From the NCBI RefSeq assembly GCF_000176035.2, contig NC_015675.1, forward strand, positions 558,001 to 622,000: a DNA stretch of 64,000 nucleotides, written 5' to 3'. Positions 25,346 to 36,168 of this stretch are shown piece after piece. The notes beneath the pieces were generated by a model that was given only the letters and a program-made list of their open reading frames with translations, searched no databases and was not told where the DNA came from. Within the stretch, counting starts at the first letter, position 1. Every line of letters starts with the position of its first letter. The position numbers were made by a program, and so were the translations under genes. The DNA is from Mesorhizobium opportunistum WSM2075 (GTDB lineage: Bacteria; Pseudomonadota; Alphaproteobacteria; Rhizobiales; Rhizobiaceae).

Positions 25346-25654
25346 ATGGCAACCAAGGCTAGAAAACCCGCAAAGACGAAACCCGCGAAGGCAACGCAAG
25401 CGAAAGCCGGTGCTGGCCCCGCGGTAGCCGAACGCTCAAAAGACGCCAAAGGCGCTTTCGGCAAGGCGGCACCCAGAAAAGTAGTCCCGGCCGCGAAGAC
25501 GGCCAGCCCGCGCAAAGCGGCGCCGAACAAAGCCGGTGCCGTTCGAACCGCGGCGAATGTCGCCGCAGGTGCGGTGGTTGCAACCGCCCGCGGGGCCGCC
25601 TCGCTTGCCGCCTCCGTGATCGGCAGGGGCAGTTCGAAGGCGAAAGCGAAGTAG
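25346..25654 (+). CDS. Small basic histone H1-like protein
   Basis: A 102-residue Ala/Lys/Arg/Pro-rich protein with repeated A-K, K-P and P-R-K elements (for example A-R-K-P-A-K-T-K-P-A-K-A) and an Ala/Val-rich, less charged region near residues 70-95. This is the composition of bacterial histone H1-like or DNA-compacting proteins and would bind nucleic acid non-specifically in the cytoplasm. GAGGGA precedes the ATG at 25346. Low complexity means family membership is weakly supported; a structural linker protein is possible. Confidence 0.6.
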   Translation: MATKARKPAKTKPAKATQAKAGAGPAVAERSKDAKGAFGKAAPRKVVPAAKTASPRKAAPNKAGAVRTAANVAAGAVVATARGAASLAASVIGRGSSKAKAK

Positions 25655-25678
25655 CAGGCAGCAGGGCGGCAGTCCGCC

Positions 25679-26383
25679 TCAGGCCTTTGCCGGAATGGTC
25701 AGGCCCTTTTGAACCGCCGGCCGTGCCAGGCCGCGCTCCAGCCATGCCGCTACATTGCCAAAATCATCGAAACCGACGAGGTCGCGGGCTTCGTAGAAGC
25801 CGATCAGGTTGCGCACCCAGCCGAGCAGCGAGATGTCGGCGATGGTGTAGTCGTTGGCCATGATCCATTTGCGGCCCTTCAGCCTGCCGTCGAGCACACC
25901 GAGCAGCCGCCGCGATTCGTCACGATAGCGCTCCAGCGGGCGCTTGTCGGCGATCTCGCGGCCGGCGAATTTGTGGAAGAAACCGACCTGGCCGAACATC
26001 GGCCCGACCGAAGCCATCTGGAAGAACACCCACTGGATCGTCTCATAGCGGCGCGCGGCGTCCACGGGCATGAGCAGGCCGGTCTTTTCGGCGAGATAGA
26101 GCAGGATGGCGCCGGATTCGAACAGGCCGATCGGTTTGCCGTCCGGGCCATTGGGATCGATGATCGCCGGTATCTTGCCGTTGGGGTTGAGCGACAGGAA
26201 TTCCGGCGTCCAGCTTTCGTTCTGGCCGATATTGATCCAATGCGGTTCGTAGGGCAGGCCGATCTCTTCCAGGGCGATCGATATCTTCACTCCATTCGGC
26301 GTCGTTGCCGAATAGAGCTGGATCTGGTCCGGGTGCTTGGCCGGCCAGCGCGCGGTGATTGGAAAGGCGGACAGGTCGGCCAT
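25679..26383 (-). CDS. Glutathione S-transferase-like disulfide-bond oxidoreductase (YfcG/YghU type)
   Basis: A 234-residue protein. The N-terminal thioredoxin-fold domain contains Y-S-A-T-T-P-N-G-V-K, N-P-N-G-K-I-P-A-I (cis-Pro loop) and F-E-S-G-A-I-L-L-Y-L (Glu-Ser for glutathione gamma-Glu binding). The C-terminal domain is all helical, with Y-T-I-A-D-I-S. This combination is typical of Nu-class GST / YfcG-YghU proteins that reduce disulfides with glutathione. ATG 26383 has AGGAG at good spacing; an upstream ATG at 26410 is less likely. It ends 24 bp from the convergent histone-like gene. Confidence 0.87.
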   Translation of the reverse strand: MADLSAFPITARWPAKHPDQIQLYSATTPNGVKISIALEEIGLPYEPHWINIGQNESWTPEFLSLNPNGKIPAIIDPNGPDGKPIGLFESGAILLYLAEKTGLLMPVDAARRYETIQWVFFQMASVGPMFGQVGFFHKFAGREIADKRPLERYRDESRRLLGVLDGRLKGRKWIMANDYTIADISLLGWVRNLIGFYEARDLVGFDDFGNVAAWLERGLARPAVQKGLTIPAKA

Positions 26384-26517
26384 CGTGAACTCCTGAATGG
26401 GGATGCGCAAAAGCGCGGTGCTGGCGGGTCCGCAAAGAATTAGGCGCGCGGCCGGGTGTGATCAATATGGCGGCGACGGTTTCGCCATGACGGACCGTCA
26501 ACCAGACCGGACGGAGC

Positions 26518-26584
26518 GCCACCGCCGGTGGCATTCCGAATCATCGGCAGTCGTGACCGCAGGGATGCGGTGGTGACCGCAGGG
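26518..26584. other. Hairpins and 12-bp direct repeat downstream of the ketosynthase gene
   Basis: GCCACC-GCC-GGTGGC (26518-26532) and ACCGCA-GGGA-TGCGGT (26556-26571) are perfect small hairpins. GTGACCGCAGGG occurs twice, 20 bp apart, at 26553-26564 and 26573-26584. They lie just beyond the stop of the ketosynthase gene and may form its terminator, although no T-run is present. Confidence 0.5.
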
Positions 26585-26585
26585 G

Positions 26586-27794
26586 TCAAACAGCCTTGAA
26601 GGCCAGCACCGCGTTGGTGCCGCCAAAGGCAAAGCCGTTGCTGATCGCGGCGCGCACCTTGCGTTCGCGGGCCACATTCGGCGTCACGTCGAGGTCGCAA
26701 TCGGGATCGGCCTCGCGGAAATTCGCCGTCGGCGGCACGACGCCTTCGCGGATCGCCATGACGCAGGCGATCATTTCCAGTCCGCCAGAGGCGCCTAGGC
26801 AATGGGCGTGCATCGACTTGGTCGAGGAGACCGACAGCTTGTAGGCGTGCTCGCCGAAGACGCGCTTGATGGCGGTGGTCTCGATCTGGTCGTTGGCCTT
26901 GGTGCCGGTGCCATGCGCGTTGAGATAGTCGATGTCCTCGGGATTGAGCCCGGCATCGGCCAGGCAGAAGCGCATCGCGGCTTCCGGGCCCTCGATGGTC
27001 GGCGCGACGATGTCGGACGCGTCGGCCGACAGGCCGGTGCCGGCGATTTCGGCGAGGATGGTGGCGCCGCGCGCCGTCGCATGTTCATAGCTTTCCAGGA
27101 CAGCCATGCCGGCACCCTCGCCCAGCACCAGCCCTTGGCGATCGGCCGAGAACGGCCGGCACGTGTCGGGCGACAGCACGCGCAATGCCTCCCAGCCCTT
27201 CAGCACGCCCCAGACCAGCGGCGCATCAGTGCCGCCGGCCACCATGACATCGGCGCGGCCGAGCCTGATCTGGTCCACCGCCGAGGCGATGGCGTGGTTG
27301 GCCGACGAGCAGGCCGAAGTGACGCCGAACACGGGCCCACGCAGGCCAAGGTGCATGCTGACCTGGCCGGCGGCGGCGCCCGGCATGACCCGGGGCACGG
27401 TGAAAATGCCGGCGCGATTCTTGCCCTCGACCAGGATGGCGCGATAGTTCTCCTCGACCGTCTCGAACCCGCAGACGCCGACGCCGACAATGGTTCCCAT
27501 GCGATAGGTGTTGTCGGCATGCGCGGCCAATCCGGACTGTTGCAGGGCTTCGCGCGCCGCGATCACCGCCAGCAGGCTGAAACGGTCCATCGACACCAGT
27601 TGCTTGCGCTCGATGCCGTGATCGGGCAGCGCCTTGACCTCGCAGCCCGTCCTGACCTTCAGGTCGTGCAGGGAATGATTTTCGATCGGGCCTATCGCCG
27701 AGCGGCCGGCGCGCATCTCGCCCCAGATTGCCGGCGCATTGGTGCCGAGCCCGCATATGCCGCCAAGGCCGGTGATGACGACGCGTTTCAGCAT
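26586..27794 (-). CDS. Beta-ketoacyl-ACP synthase, NodE-like
   Basis: A 402-residue condensing enzyme of the KAS II/NodE group. The catalytic triad is readable: Cys162 in T-S-A-C-S-S-A, His294 in N-A-H-G-T-G-T and His331 in K-S-M-H-A-H. It would extend acyl chains carried on an acyl carrier protein in the cytoplasm. Long segments such as [14 protein letters not shown] and [12 protein letters not shown] match what I remember of rhizobial NodE more closely than housekeeping FabF. The gene is 4 bp downstream of an acyl carrier protein gene of NodF type. No nod box or other nod gene is visible. Confidence 0.85.
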   Translation of the reverse strand: MLKRVVITGLGGICGLGTNAPAIWGEMRAGRSAIGPIENHSLHDLKVRTGCEVKALPDHGIERKQLVSMDRFSLLAVIAAREALQQSGLAAHADNTYRMGTIVGVGVCGFETVEENYRAILVEGKNRAGIFTVPRVMPGAAAGQVSMHLGLRGPVFGVTSACSSANHAIASAVDQIRLGRADVMVAGGTDAPLVWGVLKGWEALRVLSPDTCRPFSADRQGLVLGEGAGMAVLESYEHATARGATILAEIAGTGLSADASDIVAPTIEGPEAAMRFCLADAGLNPEDIDYLNAHGTGTKANDQIETTAIKRVFGEHAYKLSVSSTKSMHAHCLGASGGLEMIACVMAIREGVVPPTANFREADPDCDLDVTPNVARERKVRAAISNGFAFGGTNAVLAFKAV

Positions 27795-27798
27795 TCGG

Positions 27799-28053
27799 TC
27801 AGGCTTTTTTCGCGATCAGCGCGCGAACGGCCTCGACCATGTCGCCAACGTTCTTCAGATTGCTCCAGGCGTCGACCGTGTTCATCTCGATCTCGATGCC
27901 ATATTGCTCCTCGAGATCGAAGATGATCTCCGTCAGCTCCAGCGAATGGATGCCGAGCGCCGTCAATTCGGTGGCGGTGGTGATTTCCTCACCGCCCGGC
28001 TCGGCATGGGCCTTGATCTTTTCGATGATTTCCGTTGCCAGTTGGTCGGCCAT
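27799..28053 (-). CDS. Acyl carrier protein, NodF-like
   Basis: An 84-residue acidic carrier protein. The phosphopantetheine attachment Ser sits in L-G-I-H-S-L-E-L (residue 37), with His replacing the usual Asp before it. The stretch [19 protein letters not shown] resembles rhizobial NodF strongly and housekeeping AcpP weakly. ATG 28053 follows GGGGAAG. It is immediately upstream of the NodE-like synthase, so the pair would build a specialised acyl chain, possibly for a lipid or lipopolysaccharide, independently of nodulation signals. Confidence 0.85.
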   Translation of the reverse strand: MADQLATEIIEKIKAHAEPGGEEITTATELTALGIHSLELTEIIFDLEEQYGIEIEMNTVDAWSNLKNVGDMVEAVRALIAKKA

Positions 28054-28255
28054 TCGGTTTCTTCCCCACTTTTTCGTTTCCCGACGCCAACTGAACAGCG
28101 CCTTTTTGTCCTCGATATCAGGCCGCGATTGTCGCCTTCTACCCCCGCCAAGCATCGCATGACCGCACCAAGGTGGCTCCCTCTATAGAAACGGAAACGC
28201 TATCAAGCAACAAGCTATATGTCGACAAAACCGCCGCAGTGCTTAACCTGGCGGC

Positions 28256-29098
28256 GTGGACACGATCGAATATACGAAGTTTTCAGGCCAACCGGCCCAG
28301 CGCGCCGCCGGCCTGGCCCAGCTTGGCTGCGCCAGTATCGACGGCCGCACGCGGCTGCGCCGCCTCTATCAGGACGGCTCCGCCAAGATAAGGCTGCCGG
28401 CGGTTTCGGCCGGACCGCTGGAAGCAGTGCTGATCAACACCGCCGGCGGGCTGACCGGCGGCGACCGCCTCGGATGGGACGTGGATGTCGGCGCAAATGC
28501 CAGCGCTGCGATAACCACCCAGGCCTGCGAGAAGGTCTATCGCGCCGCGTCCGACCGCGCCGAGGTGTCGATCAAGCTGACCGTCGGCGAAAACGGCCGT
28601 ATTGCATGGTTGCCGCAGGAAACCATCGTCTTCGACCGGGCGGCCTTTGCCAGGACATTGGATGTCGAACTTGCCGCAGGGACCGAGGCGCTGCTGGTGG
28701 AGGCGACGGTCTTTGGCCGCCTGGCAATGGGCGAACGTGCCGCGCACGGCAATTTCCACGACCGCTGGCGCGTCCGTGGCAATGGGTCCCTCATCCATGC
28801 CGAGGATTTCCGCATCGGACCCGACATCGCCGCGATCCTGGGCCGTCCGGCCGTCGCCGGCGGCGCGATCGCGGTGGCAACGCTGCTGCTGGTGTCGCCA
28901 CGGGCAGAGGCGCTGCTCGATCCGGTCCGGGAGATCATCGGCGACCAGGGTGGCGCCAGCATCTGGAGCGTAGGGACATCTGGCAAGCTTCTTGCGAGGC
29001 TTTACGCCGAGGACGGCTACCAGTTGCGCCAGCGGCTGGTTCCGCTCGTCGGATTGCTCAATGGAGAGGCGGGACTGCCCAAATTATGGTCACTGTGA
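28256..29098 (+). CDS. ureD: Urease accessory protein UreD
   Basis: A 280-residue accessory protein that forms the UreDFG complex on apo-urease and channels nickel into the active site. The sequence carries the family markers [13 protein letters not shown] near residue 60, [10 protein letters not shown] and L-P-Q-E-T-I-V-F-D. The start is GTG at 28256. It is the first gene of the urease cluster and is followed closely by ureA. The NodF-like gene is divergent on the other side of a 200-bp gap; I see no clear promoter there. Confidence 0.92.
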   Translation: MDTIEYTKFSGQPAQRAAGLAQLGCASIDGRTRLRRLYQDGSAKIRLPAVSAGPLEAVLINTAGGLTGGDRLGWDVDVGANASAAITTQACEKVYRAASDRAEVSIKLTVGENGRIAWLPQETIVFDRAAFARTLDVELAAGTEALLVEATVFGRLAMGERAAHGNFHDRWRVRGNGSLIHAEDFRIGPDIAAILGRPAVAGGAIAVATLLLVSPRAEALLDPVREIIGDQGGASIWSVGTSGKLLARLYAEDGYQLRQRLVPLVGLLNGEAGLPKLWSL

Positions 29099-29126
29099 TT
29101 CTGTTCGCATCATTTCAGGCAAACGC

Positions 29127-29429
29127 ATGAACCTAACGCCAAGGGAAAAGGACAAGCTGCTGATCGCCATGGCGGCAATCGTGGCACGCAAGCGACTGGA
29201 GCGCGGTGTCAGGCTCAACCATCCGGAAGCGATCGCGCTGATCACCGATTTCGTCGTCGAAGGCGCCCGTGACGGCCGCCCGGTCGCCGAGCTGATGGAG
29301 GCGGGCGCCCATGTCGTCAGCCGCGCCCAGGTCATGGAAGGCATCGCCGAGATGATCCATGACGTGCAGGTGGAGGCGACCTTCCCCGACGGCACGAAAC
29401 TGGTGACCGTGCACGAACCCATCAGGTGA
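29127..29429 (+). CDS. ureA: Urease gamma subunit
   Basis: A 100-residue structural subunit. It opens [12 protein letters not shown] and contains [14 protein letters not shown], both diagnostic for UreA, and has the normal length of about 100. It assembles with UreB and UreC into the (abc)3 urease trimer in the cytoplasm. It lies 28 bp after ureD and 10 bp before a DUF1272 gene. Unlike in many enterobacteria, ureB does not follow directly but comes after two inserted genes. Confidence 0.97.
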   Translation: MNLTPREKDKLLIAMAAIVARKRLERGVRLNHPEAIALITDFVVEGARDGRPVAELMEAGAHVVSRAQVMEGIAEMIHDVQVEATFPDGTKLVTVHEPIR

Positions 29430-29439
29430 GGAGACCGGA

Positions 29440-29694
29440 ATGCTGGATCTGCGTCCAAACTGCGAATGCTGCGACAAGGACCTTCCGCCGGAGGCGACGG
29501 ACGCGTTGATCTGCACCTTCGAGTGCACCTTCTGCGCCGACTGCGCGGAAGGCGTGCTGGGTGGCGTCTGCCCGAATTGCGGCGGCAATTTTTCCGCCCG
29601 GCCGATCCGTCCCGCCGCGATGCTGAAGAAATACCCGGCTTCGACCAAGCGCGTCCTCAAGGCCGAGGGCTGCGGCCCGCGCAAGGCCGCGTGA
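29440..29694 (+). CDS. DUF1272 cysteine-rich protein
   Basis: An 84-residue protein with C-E-C-C near residue 8 and then C-T-F-E-C-T-F-C-A-D-C and C-P-N-C, spaced like a zinc-ribbon. This is DUF1272, a small family of unknown function. GAGGAGACCGGA directly precedes the ATG. It is embedded between ureA and ureJ with short spacing, so it is co-transcribed with urease genes. A role in metal handling is plausible given the Cys clusters, but that is inference. Confidence 0.8.
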   Translation: MLDLRPNCECCDKDLPPEATDALICTFECTFCADCAEGVLGGVCPNCGGNFSARPIRPAAMLKKYPASTKRVLKAEGCGPRKAA

Positions 29695-29727
29695 CCCCTG
29701 CGACACCGCAAACGAAAGGCAAGTAGA

Positions 29728-30315
29728 ATGATCCCCGCCAAACGCCTGTGCCTCTCGGCGATCCTGTTGATGGCCGCCGCCATGCCGGCCTATGCCCATG
29801 TCGGCATCGGCACGACATCCTCCTTCACCGCCGGCTTCATGCATCCGCTCTCCGGCCTTGATCACATGACGGCGATGATCGCGGTCGGACTATGGGCGGC
29901 ACTCAAGGGCGGCAAGGCGATCTGGGCCTGGCCGGCGGCTTTTGCCGGCGTCATGCTGGTGGGCGGCGCACTCGGCATGCTGCACATGCCGCTGCCGTTC
30001 GTCGAGCCGGGCATATTGGCGTCGGTCGTGGCGCTTGGGCTGCTGGTGGCGCTGGCGACCGATCTCCCGGTGTCCACGGGTGCCACCATCCTCGCCCTGT
30101 TCGCGCTGTTTCACGGCCATGCCCATGGCACCGAAGTGCCGGAGAATGCCGGCGGGCTTGAATACATGGCCGGATTTGCCGTCGCCACCGTGCTGCTCCA
30201 TGCCACCGGCATTGCCGCCGGCCTCAGCCTTGGCCAGAGGTTGCGCGGCCTGGCCCGCATCGCGGGCGCGGCCTGCGCGGCGATCGGCGTCGGCCTTGCC
30301 TTCGGCGTGGTGTGA
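29728..30315 (+). CDS. ureJ: HupE/UreJ family nickel/cobalt permease-like protein
   Basis: A 195-residue inner-membrane protein of the HupE/UreJ family, thought to import nickel for urease or hydrogenase. It has a cleavable signal ending P-A-Y-A, then the family motif H-P-L-S-G-L-D-H-M in the first segment and H-G-H-A-H-G-T-E-x-P in the middle, both rich in likely metal-binding His. About six membrane segments can be drawn. Its position between ureA and ureB argues for UreJ rather than a hydrogenase-linked HupE. Confidence 0.9.
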   Translation: MIPAKRLCLSAILLMAAAMPAYAHVGIGTTSSFTAGFMHPLSGLDHMTAMIAVGLWAALKGGKAIWAWPAAFAGVMLVGGALGMLHMPLPFVEPGILASVVALGLLVALATDLPVSTGATILALFALFHGHAHGTEVPENAGGLEYMAGFAVATVLLHATGIAAGLSLGQRLRGLARIAGAACAAIGVGLAFGVV

Positions 30316-30321
30316 GGTCCA

Positions 30322-30627
30322 ATGATCCCCGGCGAAATCATCCCCGCACAAGGCGACATCGAACTCAACAAGGGCTTGGCGACCGTCACCCTGAAAGTCG
30401 CCAACAGCGGCGACCGGCCAGTCCAGGTCGGCAGCCACTATCATTTCTTCGAAACCAATGAAGGGCTGAAGTTCGACCGCGAACGGGCACGCGGCATGCG
30501 CCTCGACATCGCCGCCGGCACCGCCATGCGCTTCGAACCGGGCCAGGAACGCGACGTCACGCTGGTGCCGCTCGGCGGCAAGCGCGAGGTCTATGGATTC
30601 CAGCAGAAGGTGATGGGCAAGCTGTGA
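30322..30627 (+). CDS. ureB: Urease beta subunit
   Basis: A 101-residue urease beta chain. It contains M-I-P-G-E-I at the start, [17 protein letters not shown] near residue 30 and the R-F-E-P-G-Q segment toward the end, all conserved in UreB. It starts 6 bp after ureJ. It packs around UreC in the trimer and has no catalytic residues of its own. Two opposite-strand genes separate it from ureC. Confidence 0.97.
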   Translation: MIPGEIIPAQGDIELNKGLATVTLKVANSGDRPVQVGSHYHFFETNEGLKFDRERARGMRLDIAAGTAMRFEPGQERDVTLVPLGGKREVYGFQQKVMGKL

Positions 30628-30702
30628 GATCGGTGGGATCTCATGCGTGGTGCGCCAAGACGGCGACAGGCTTTGGGGCAAGCGTGAGAGCGCACGGTGC
30701 TT

Positions 30703-31197
30703 TCAGCCGGGCGGTTTGGCGGCCGCGTAGATGACGATCTTTCCGGGATCGTCGAACTCGACGGCAAGGACGTCCTCGGCCAGCACGCGCCGCGAATCGA
30801 TAGCATTGAAGAGCAGGGCGTTGGCCTCGATCTCCTTGCGCAGCTCCGCCACATCGTCCTGATGCTGCCGAACCTTGTTCTCGATGACCGGCGGCGGGCC
30901 GCCTTCGCTGCGCGCCGCATCGGTGAGGAAGACGATGTCGACCCTGTCGAGCTTGGACGTCTTGCGCACGGTGCTGATGTTCTCACGCGTGCGGTCGATC
31001 GCCGAACTGACTTTTCCAATTTCCGCGGTGGCCTTGGCCTCTTCCTGATTGACCTGCGACCCGACGATCCTGTCGACGGTCTCCGGGCTTTCGAGGCTCT
31101 GCGCGTTCAGCACCGCCTGGGGGATGCTTGCCGCGAGAAAGGCCGCCGCCGCAAACGCATGTGGCCATCTGGCATCGGGCAGTATCGTGACGGTCAT
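30703..31197 (-). CDS. Secreted hypothetical protein
   Basis: A 164-residue protein with a signal peptide (Ala-rich core, cleavage near residue 32). A charged, probably helical mature region follows, containing E-A-K-A-T-A-E-I-G-K and H-Q-D-D-V-A-E-L-R-K-E-I-E. It ends with a V-L-A-V-E-F-D-D-P-G-K-I-V-I-Y strand pair. I do not recognise the family. It is inserted on the minus strand between ureB and ureC, next to another small secreted protein. The Shine-Dalgarno is weak. It is probably periplasmic. Confidence 0.6.
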   Translation of the reverse strand: MTVTILPDARWPHAFAAAAFLAASIPQAVLNAQSLESPETVDRIVGSQVNQEEAKATAEIGKVSSAIDRTRENISTVRKTSKLDRVDIVFLTDAARSEGGPPPVIENKVRQHQDDVAELRKEIEANALLFNAIDSRRVLAEDVLAVEFDDPGKIVIYAAAKPPG

Positions 31198-31323
31198 CGC
31201 TCGCTTTCGTGGTTCGTTCCAACCTCTGGGAAACGAAACGCTTCCAGCCTTGCCACGGTTCCCTTCACGGTTTCCTTCACGATGCGCCCGGCGGACCGGA
31301 TGCCGGCCCGCCAGGCCGGATCG

Positions 31324-31698
31324 TCAGCTGGCTTTCTTGGTGATCAGGGTCAGCGCGCCATTGGGCTCCATACTGGCCGCGACCACTTGCGCCGAGGTCA
31401 TTCCCTTGGCCTCCAGCGCGGATTTGACCTTGGGCGTGGCATCGATCGAGCTGCGCAGTTTCTTCAGGCCGTCATCGCCGCGCTGGGCGATCACCTGGTT
31501 GACCTGCGTCTGGGTGTCCTTCGGCAACTCGGTGATGTCGACGATGTTGACGCTCTGGATCGCCGGCGCGGCCTGCTGACCGCCAGGAGCCGGCGCGGCC
31601 GGCGCCTGGGCGGGCTGTTGCGCAGGTTGCTGCTGGGCACTGGCGGCGCCCGCCAGCGTCAGGGTGGCGGCGGCTGCAAGAACTATCGCTTTGCGCAT
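31324..31698 (-). CDS. Secreted Gln/Pro/Ala-rich hypothetical protein
   Basis: A 124-residue protein with a clear signal peptide (M-R-K start, Ala/Leu core, A-S-A cleavage near residue 21). A low-complexity Q-Q-P-A-Q-Q-P-A-Q-A linker follows, then a compact domain from about residue 50 with S-V-N-I-V-D-I-T-E-L-P and A-L-E-A-K-G-M-T-S-A-Q-V-V-A-A. GGAAG precedes the ATG at 31698. It lies on the opposite strand to the urease genes between ureB and ureC. Family not recognised; it is likely periplasmic. Confidence 0.72.
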   Translation of the reverse strand: MRKAIVLAAAATLTLAGAASAQQQPAQQPAQAPAAPAPGGQQAAPAIQSVNIVDITELPKDTQTQVNQVIAQRGDDGLKKLRSSIDATPKVKSALEAKGMTSAQVVAASMEPNGALTLITKKAS

Positions 31699-31865
31699 GG
31701 ATCTTCCTTCCATCGATTTGGCAAACGGTCGTTTTGGGGTGACCCCCCAACCTCAACCGCCAAATGGGATCAGAAGGTGTCGCCCAGCGGGTCATTGCAT
31801 GACCATTGGATGGCGATAATGTGCAAGCCGGCTTCAACCGCACCGCAATTCGGGAGCAATCGCTG

Positions 31866-33578
<1,713 letters not shown>

Positions 33579-33768
33579 TGTCAGCGGTTTTGGTTGAAAG
33601 TCATGAACTTGGTGAATTGCGTCTGAATCCACAGCGCGTAGTGTGATGCGCAAAAGCGCACGCGCTATGTCCAGTGCGAAGCCAAGATGTTTCGTCAGAT
33701 TGCCAATCGCATCCGTGCCCCCTGCTTCCAACTTGGAAATTCGGGGCCATTGGAGCAATATAGGCTGC

Positions 33769-34257
33769 ATGAACAAGATTTTTCGCAAACAGCAATTGAC
33801 GCCCTACGAGGCGGACTATGCTCAGTGGTGCGCCGAGCAAGGCGCGCTGTTGCGCGAAGGTCGTCTGTCCGATCTTGATCGCGAGAATCTCGCCGAGGAG
33901 ATCGAGAGCTTGGGGCGGAGCGACAAAAGGGAAATTGCGAGCAGGCTTGGCACCTTGATCCTGCATTTGCTCAAATGGGAGTTTCAGCCCGAGCAGCGCA
34001 AAACCGGATGGCTGCTCACAATCCGTGAACAGCGATATCGGATTGAAAATCTGCTCGATGAAAGTCCGAGTCTGAAAGCGTATCCGGCGCAGATGCTTGG
34101 ACGAGAGTTCAAGATAGCAAGGTTAAAGGCGCTGGACGAAACCGGCTTGAGCGATCGCGATTTTCCTGTTGATTGCCCATTTACAATCAGGAAAATTCTG
34201 GACCATGGCTATTTTCCAGGCAGGCCGTGGTCTTCGGATAAACTTATTCGCGAGTAG
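33769..34257 (+). CDS. DUF29 family protein
   Basis: A 162-residue soluble protein. D-Y-A-Q-W-C-A-E-Q-G-A-L-L-R-E-G, then L-D-R-E-N-L-A-E-E-I-E-S-L-G-R-S, H-L-L-K-W-E-F-Q-P and a final F-P-V-D-C-P-F-T-I form the standard DUF29 pattern. The family is common in cyanobacteria and Rhizobiales and has no firm function. It sits between ureC and the ureE block. ATG 33769 is chosen because the family homology starts there. Nothing links it mechanistically to urease. Confidence 0.82.
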   Translation: MNKIFRKQQLTPYEADYAQWCAEQGALLREGRLSDLDRENLAEEIESLGRSDKREIASRLGTLILHLLKWEFQPEQRKTGWLLTIREQRYRIENLLDESPSLKAYPAQMLGREFKIARLKALDETGLSDRDFPVDCPFTIRKILDHGYFPGRPWSSDKLIRE

Positions 34258-34316
34258 CCGCGAAGTGGCCCGTCGCAAATATTTCATCCCGTCGTGAGCA
34301 TTGTTATTATCCGCCG

Positions 34317-34910
34317 ATGGCCACCGAAATAGCCTCTCCCCACGACATCTTCCCGCATATCCGCATCGTCATGGGCATGGTGATCGGGCTTGGCGTCGCC
34401 CGCCTGCTGTCGGGCGTGGCGCGCATCGTCCAGCATCCGGGCCAATACCGGCTTTATCCCGTGCATCTGGCCTGGGTCGCTTCGGTGCTGTTGATGCTGG
34501 TGCATTTCTGGTGGTGGGAGTTCGGCCTCTACGCCATCGAAACGTGGACCTTCGGCAAATACCTGTTCATCATCTTCTACGCGATCACGCTGTTCCTGCT
34601 GTGCGCGCTGCTGTTCCCGGATTCGATGCTGGACTACACCAGCTACGAGGATTTCTTCTATTCGCGCCGCGCCTGGTTCTTCGGCCTGCTGGCGGCGACC
34701 TATCTGCTCGACGTGATCGATACGCTGCTGAAGGGACCGGAGCATTTCGCCCGCTTCGGCAACGAATATCTGTTCCGCACGCCGGTCTTCGTCGCGTTTT
34801 GCATCGCCGCGATCCTGGTGCGCGACCGCCGCTTCCACATCGCCTTCGTCACGGCAGCGTTGATCTATCAGATATCGTTCATCCTGCGGCTCTTCGACAC
34901 GATCGTATGA
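34317..34910 (+). CDS. Polytopic membrane protein of unknown function
   Basis: A 197-residue protein with about six hydrophobic segments, the first near residues 15-37 and the last near 175-193, and aromatic-rich loops (H-F-W-W-W-E-F-G-L-Y). No signal peptide and no known motif. Its TGA overlaps a possible ATG (34907) of the following glutathione S-transferase frame. It is one of several unrelated genes inside the urease region. I do not recognise the family. Confidence 0.7.
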   Translation: MATEIASPHDIFPHIRIVMGMVIGLGVARLLSGVARIVQHPGQYRLYPVHLAWVASVLLMLVHFWWWEFGLYAIETWTFGKYLFIIFYAITLFLLCALLFPDSMLDYTSYEDFFYSRRAWFFGLLAATYLLDVIDTLLKGPEHFARFGNEYLFRTPVFVAFCIAAILVRDRRFHIAFVTAALIYQISFILRLFDTIV

Positions 34911-34954
34911 CCAAAGCGGATGGTCTAGAGTCCAGCGAAAGGCAGGATCCAACC

Positions 34955-35560
34955 ATGTACAAGGCCGTCGGATCGCGCGGATCCCGGGTCAGCCGCGTTC
35001 TCTGGATGCTTGAGGAGCTCGGGGAGCCCTATGAATTCGTCGCGGTTCATCTGCGCTCGCCGGAAGCCTATGCACTCAACCCCTCGGGCAAGGTGCCGAT
35101 CCTGATCGATGGCGAATTGACGGTGACGGATTCGGCCGCGATCTGCGTCTATCTGGCCGACAAACACGCGGACAAGGGCATGGGCGCCAATCCGGGCATT
35201 GCCGGCCGTGCCGAAATGGATTCCTGGATGCATTTCGCGCAGAGCGAGTTCGAGGCGCCGCTGTGGAACAAGCTGCGCCATCGCTTCCTGCTGCCGAAGG
35301 AAGTTCGGGTCGATGTCGGCCCCGCCGCGACCTATGATTTCATCTCGGAGCTTCAGGCGCTGGATCGCCGGCTTGGCGACAAGCCCTTCGCGCTCGGCGA
35401 CCGGTTTTCCGCCGTCGACGTGATGTTGGGCGATATGGGCGGCTGGGCCCGCGCCGGAAAATTCCCGATCGAATCCGAGCGCGTCAACGCCTATTTCGAC
35501 CGTGTCTTGGCGCGCCCTGCCCGTGCAAAGGCGCAAGCTAATGGAGGCTCCATGAAATGA
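34955..35560 (+). CDS. Glutathione S-transferase family protein
   Basis: A 201-residue cytosolic GST. The N-terminal thioredoxin-like domain has S-R-G-S-R-V-S-R-V-L-W-M-L-E-E-L, N-P-S-G-K-V-P-I-L (cis-Pro loop) and T-D-S-A-A-I-C-V-Y-L (the Asp-Ser glutathione contact). A helical C-terminal domain with F-S-A-V-D-V-M-L-G-D follows. ATG 34955 begins at the first strand; an ATG at 34907 that overlaps the preceding stop would add 16 residues. Its stop overlaps the ureE start (ATGA), so it is translationally coupled to a urease accessory gene, an unusual partner. Confidence 0.88.
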   Translation: MYKAVGSRGSRVSRVLWMLEELGEPYEFVAVHLRSPEAYALNPSGKVPILIDGELTVTDSAAICVYLADKHADKGMGANPGIAGRAEMDSWMHFAQSEFEAPLWNKLRHRFLLPKEVRVDVGPAATYDFISELQALDRRLGDKPFALGDRFSAVDVMLGDMGGWARAGKFPIESERVNAYFDRVLARPARAKAQANGGSMK

Positions 35561-36168
35561 AGCTCAATCTCAACACCGATTTCACCAAATTCCCACGTGC
35601 CGTCTCGGTGCTGCTTGCCGGCATGGCCGGAACCACTGCACCATCGGGCCGTGCGGTTCTAGCCCATGACGAGCGTCATCTGCGCCGCCGCGCCATCGAA
35701 CTTGCCGACGGCAGCAAGGTGCTGGTGGACCTGCCCGAGCCTGTCGCTCTCAACGACGGCGACCGGCTGGTGCTGGAGGATGGCGGTCATATCGAAATCG
35801 TCGCGGCACCGGAGGACGTCTATGACGTCCGCGCCCGCGACGCCGTGCATCTGACCGAGCTTGCCTGGCATATCGGCAACCGTCACCTCGCGGCGGGCAT
35901 CGAGGCGGACCGCATCGTCATCCTTAGCGATCACGTCATCAAGGTGATGCTGGAGGGGCTCGGCGCCACCGTGCGCGAGGTCTCCGAGCCGTTCAAGCCG
36001 GTGCGCGGCGCCTATTCAGCCCACAGTGGTGCCCATGGTCACGATCACGGCCATCACGCGGAGGCGCATACTCACAGCCACTCGGAGGCGCATTCGCACG
36101 CACACGGCGAACAGCATTCCCATTCCCACAGCCATTCCCACGACGGTCACCACCACGACCATGACTGA
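35557..36168 (+). CDS. ureE: Urease accessory nickel metallochaperone UreE with His-rich tail
   Basis: A 203-residue chaperone that binds nickel and delivers it to UreG. The first domain has D-E-R-H-L-R-R-R and the peptide-binding beta fold. The second has the conserved W-H-I-G-N-R-H-L near residue 107 with the metal-binding His. The last 51 residues contain about 21 His in H-x-H repeats, a nickel-storage tail longer than in many UreE proteins. It overlaps the GST gene by 4 bp at its start and ureF by 8 bp at its end, giving tight coupling. Confidence 0.95.
   Translation: MKLNLNTDFTKFPRAVSVLLAGMAGTTAPSGRAVLAHDERHLRRRAIELADGSKVLVDLPEPVALNDGDRLVLEDGGHIEIVAAPEDVYDVRARDAVHLTELAWHIGNRHLAAGIEADRIVILSDHVIKVMLEGLGATVREVSEPFKPVRGAYSAHSGAHGHDHGHHAEAHTHSHSEAHSHAHGEQHSHSHSHSHDGHHHDHD

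Noticed and set aside
28054..28255. nod box or NtrC site between the NodF-like gene and ureD
   Set aside because: I looked for the long nod-box dyad and found nothing similar. CACC-AA-GGTG near 28166 has only a 2-bp spacer, unlike NtrC sites.
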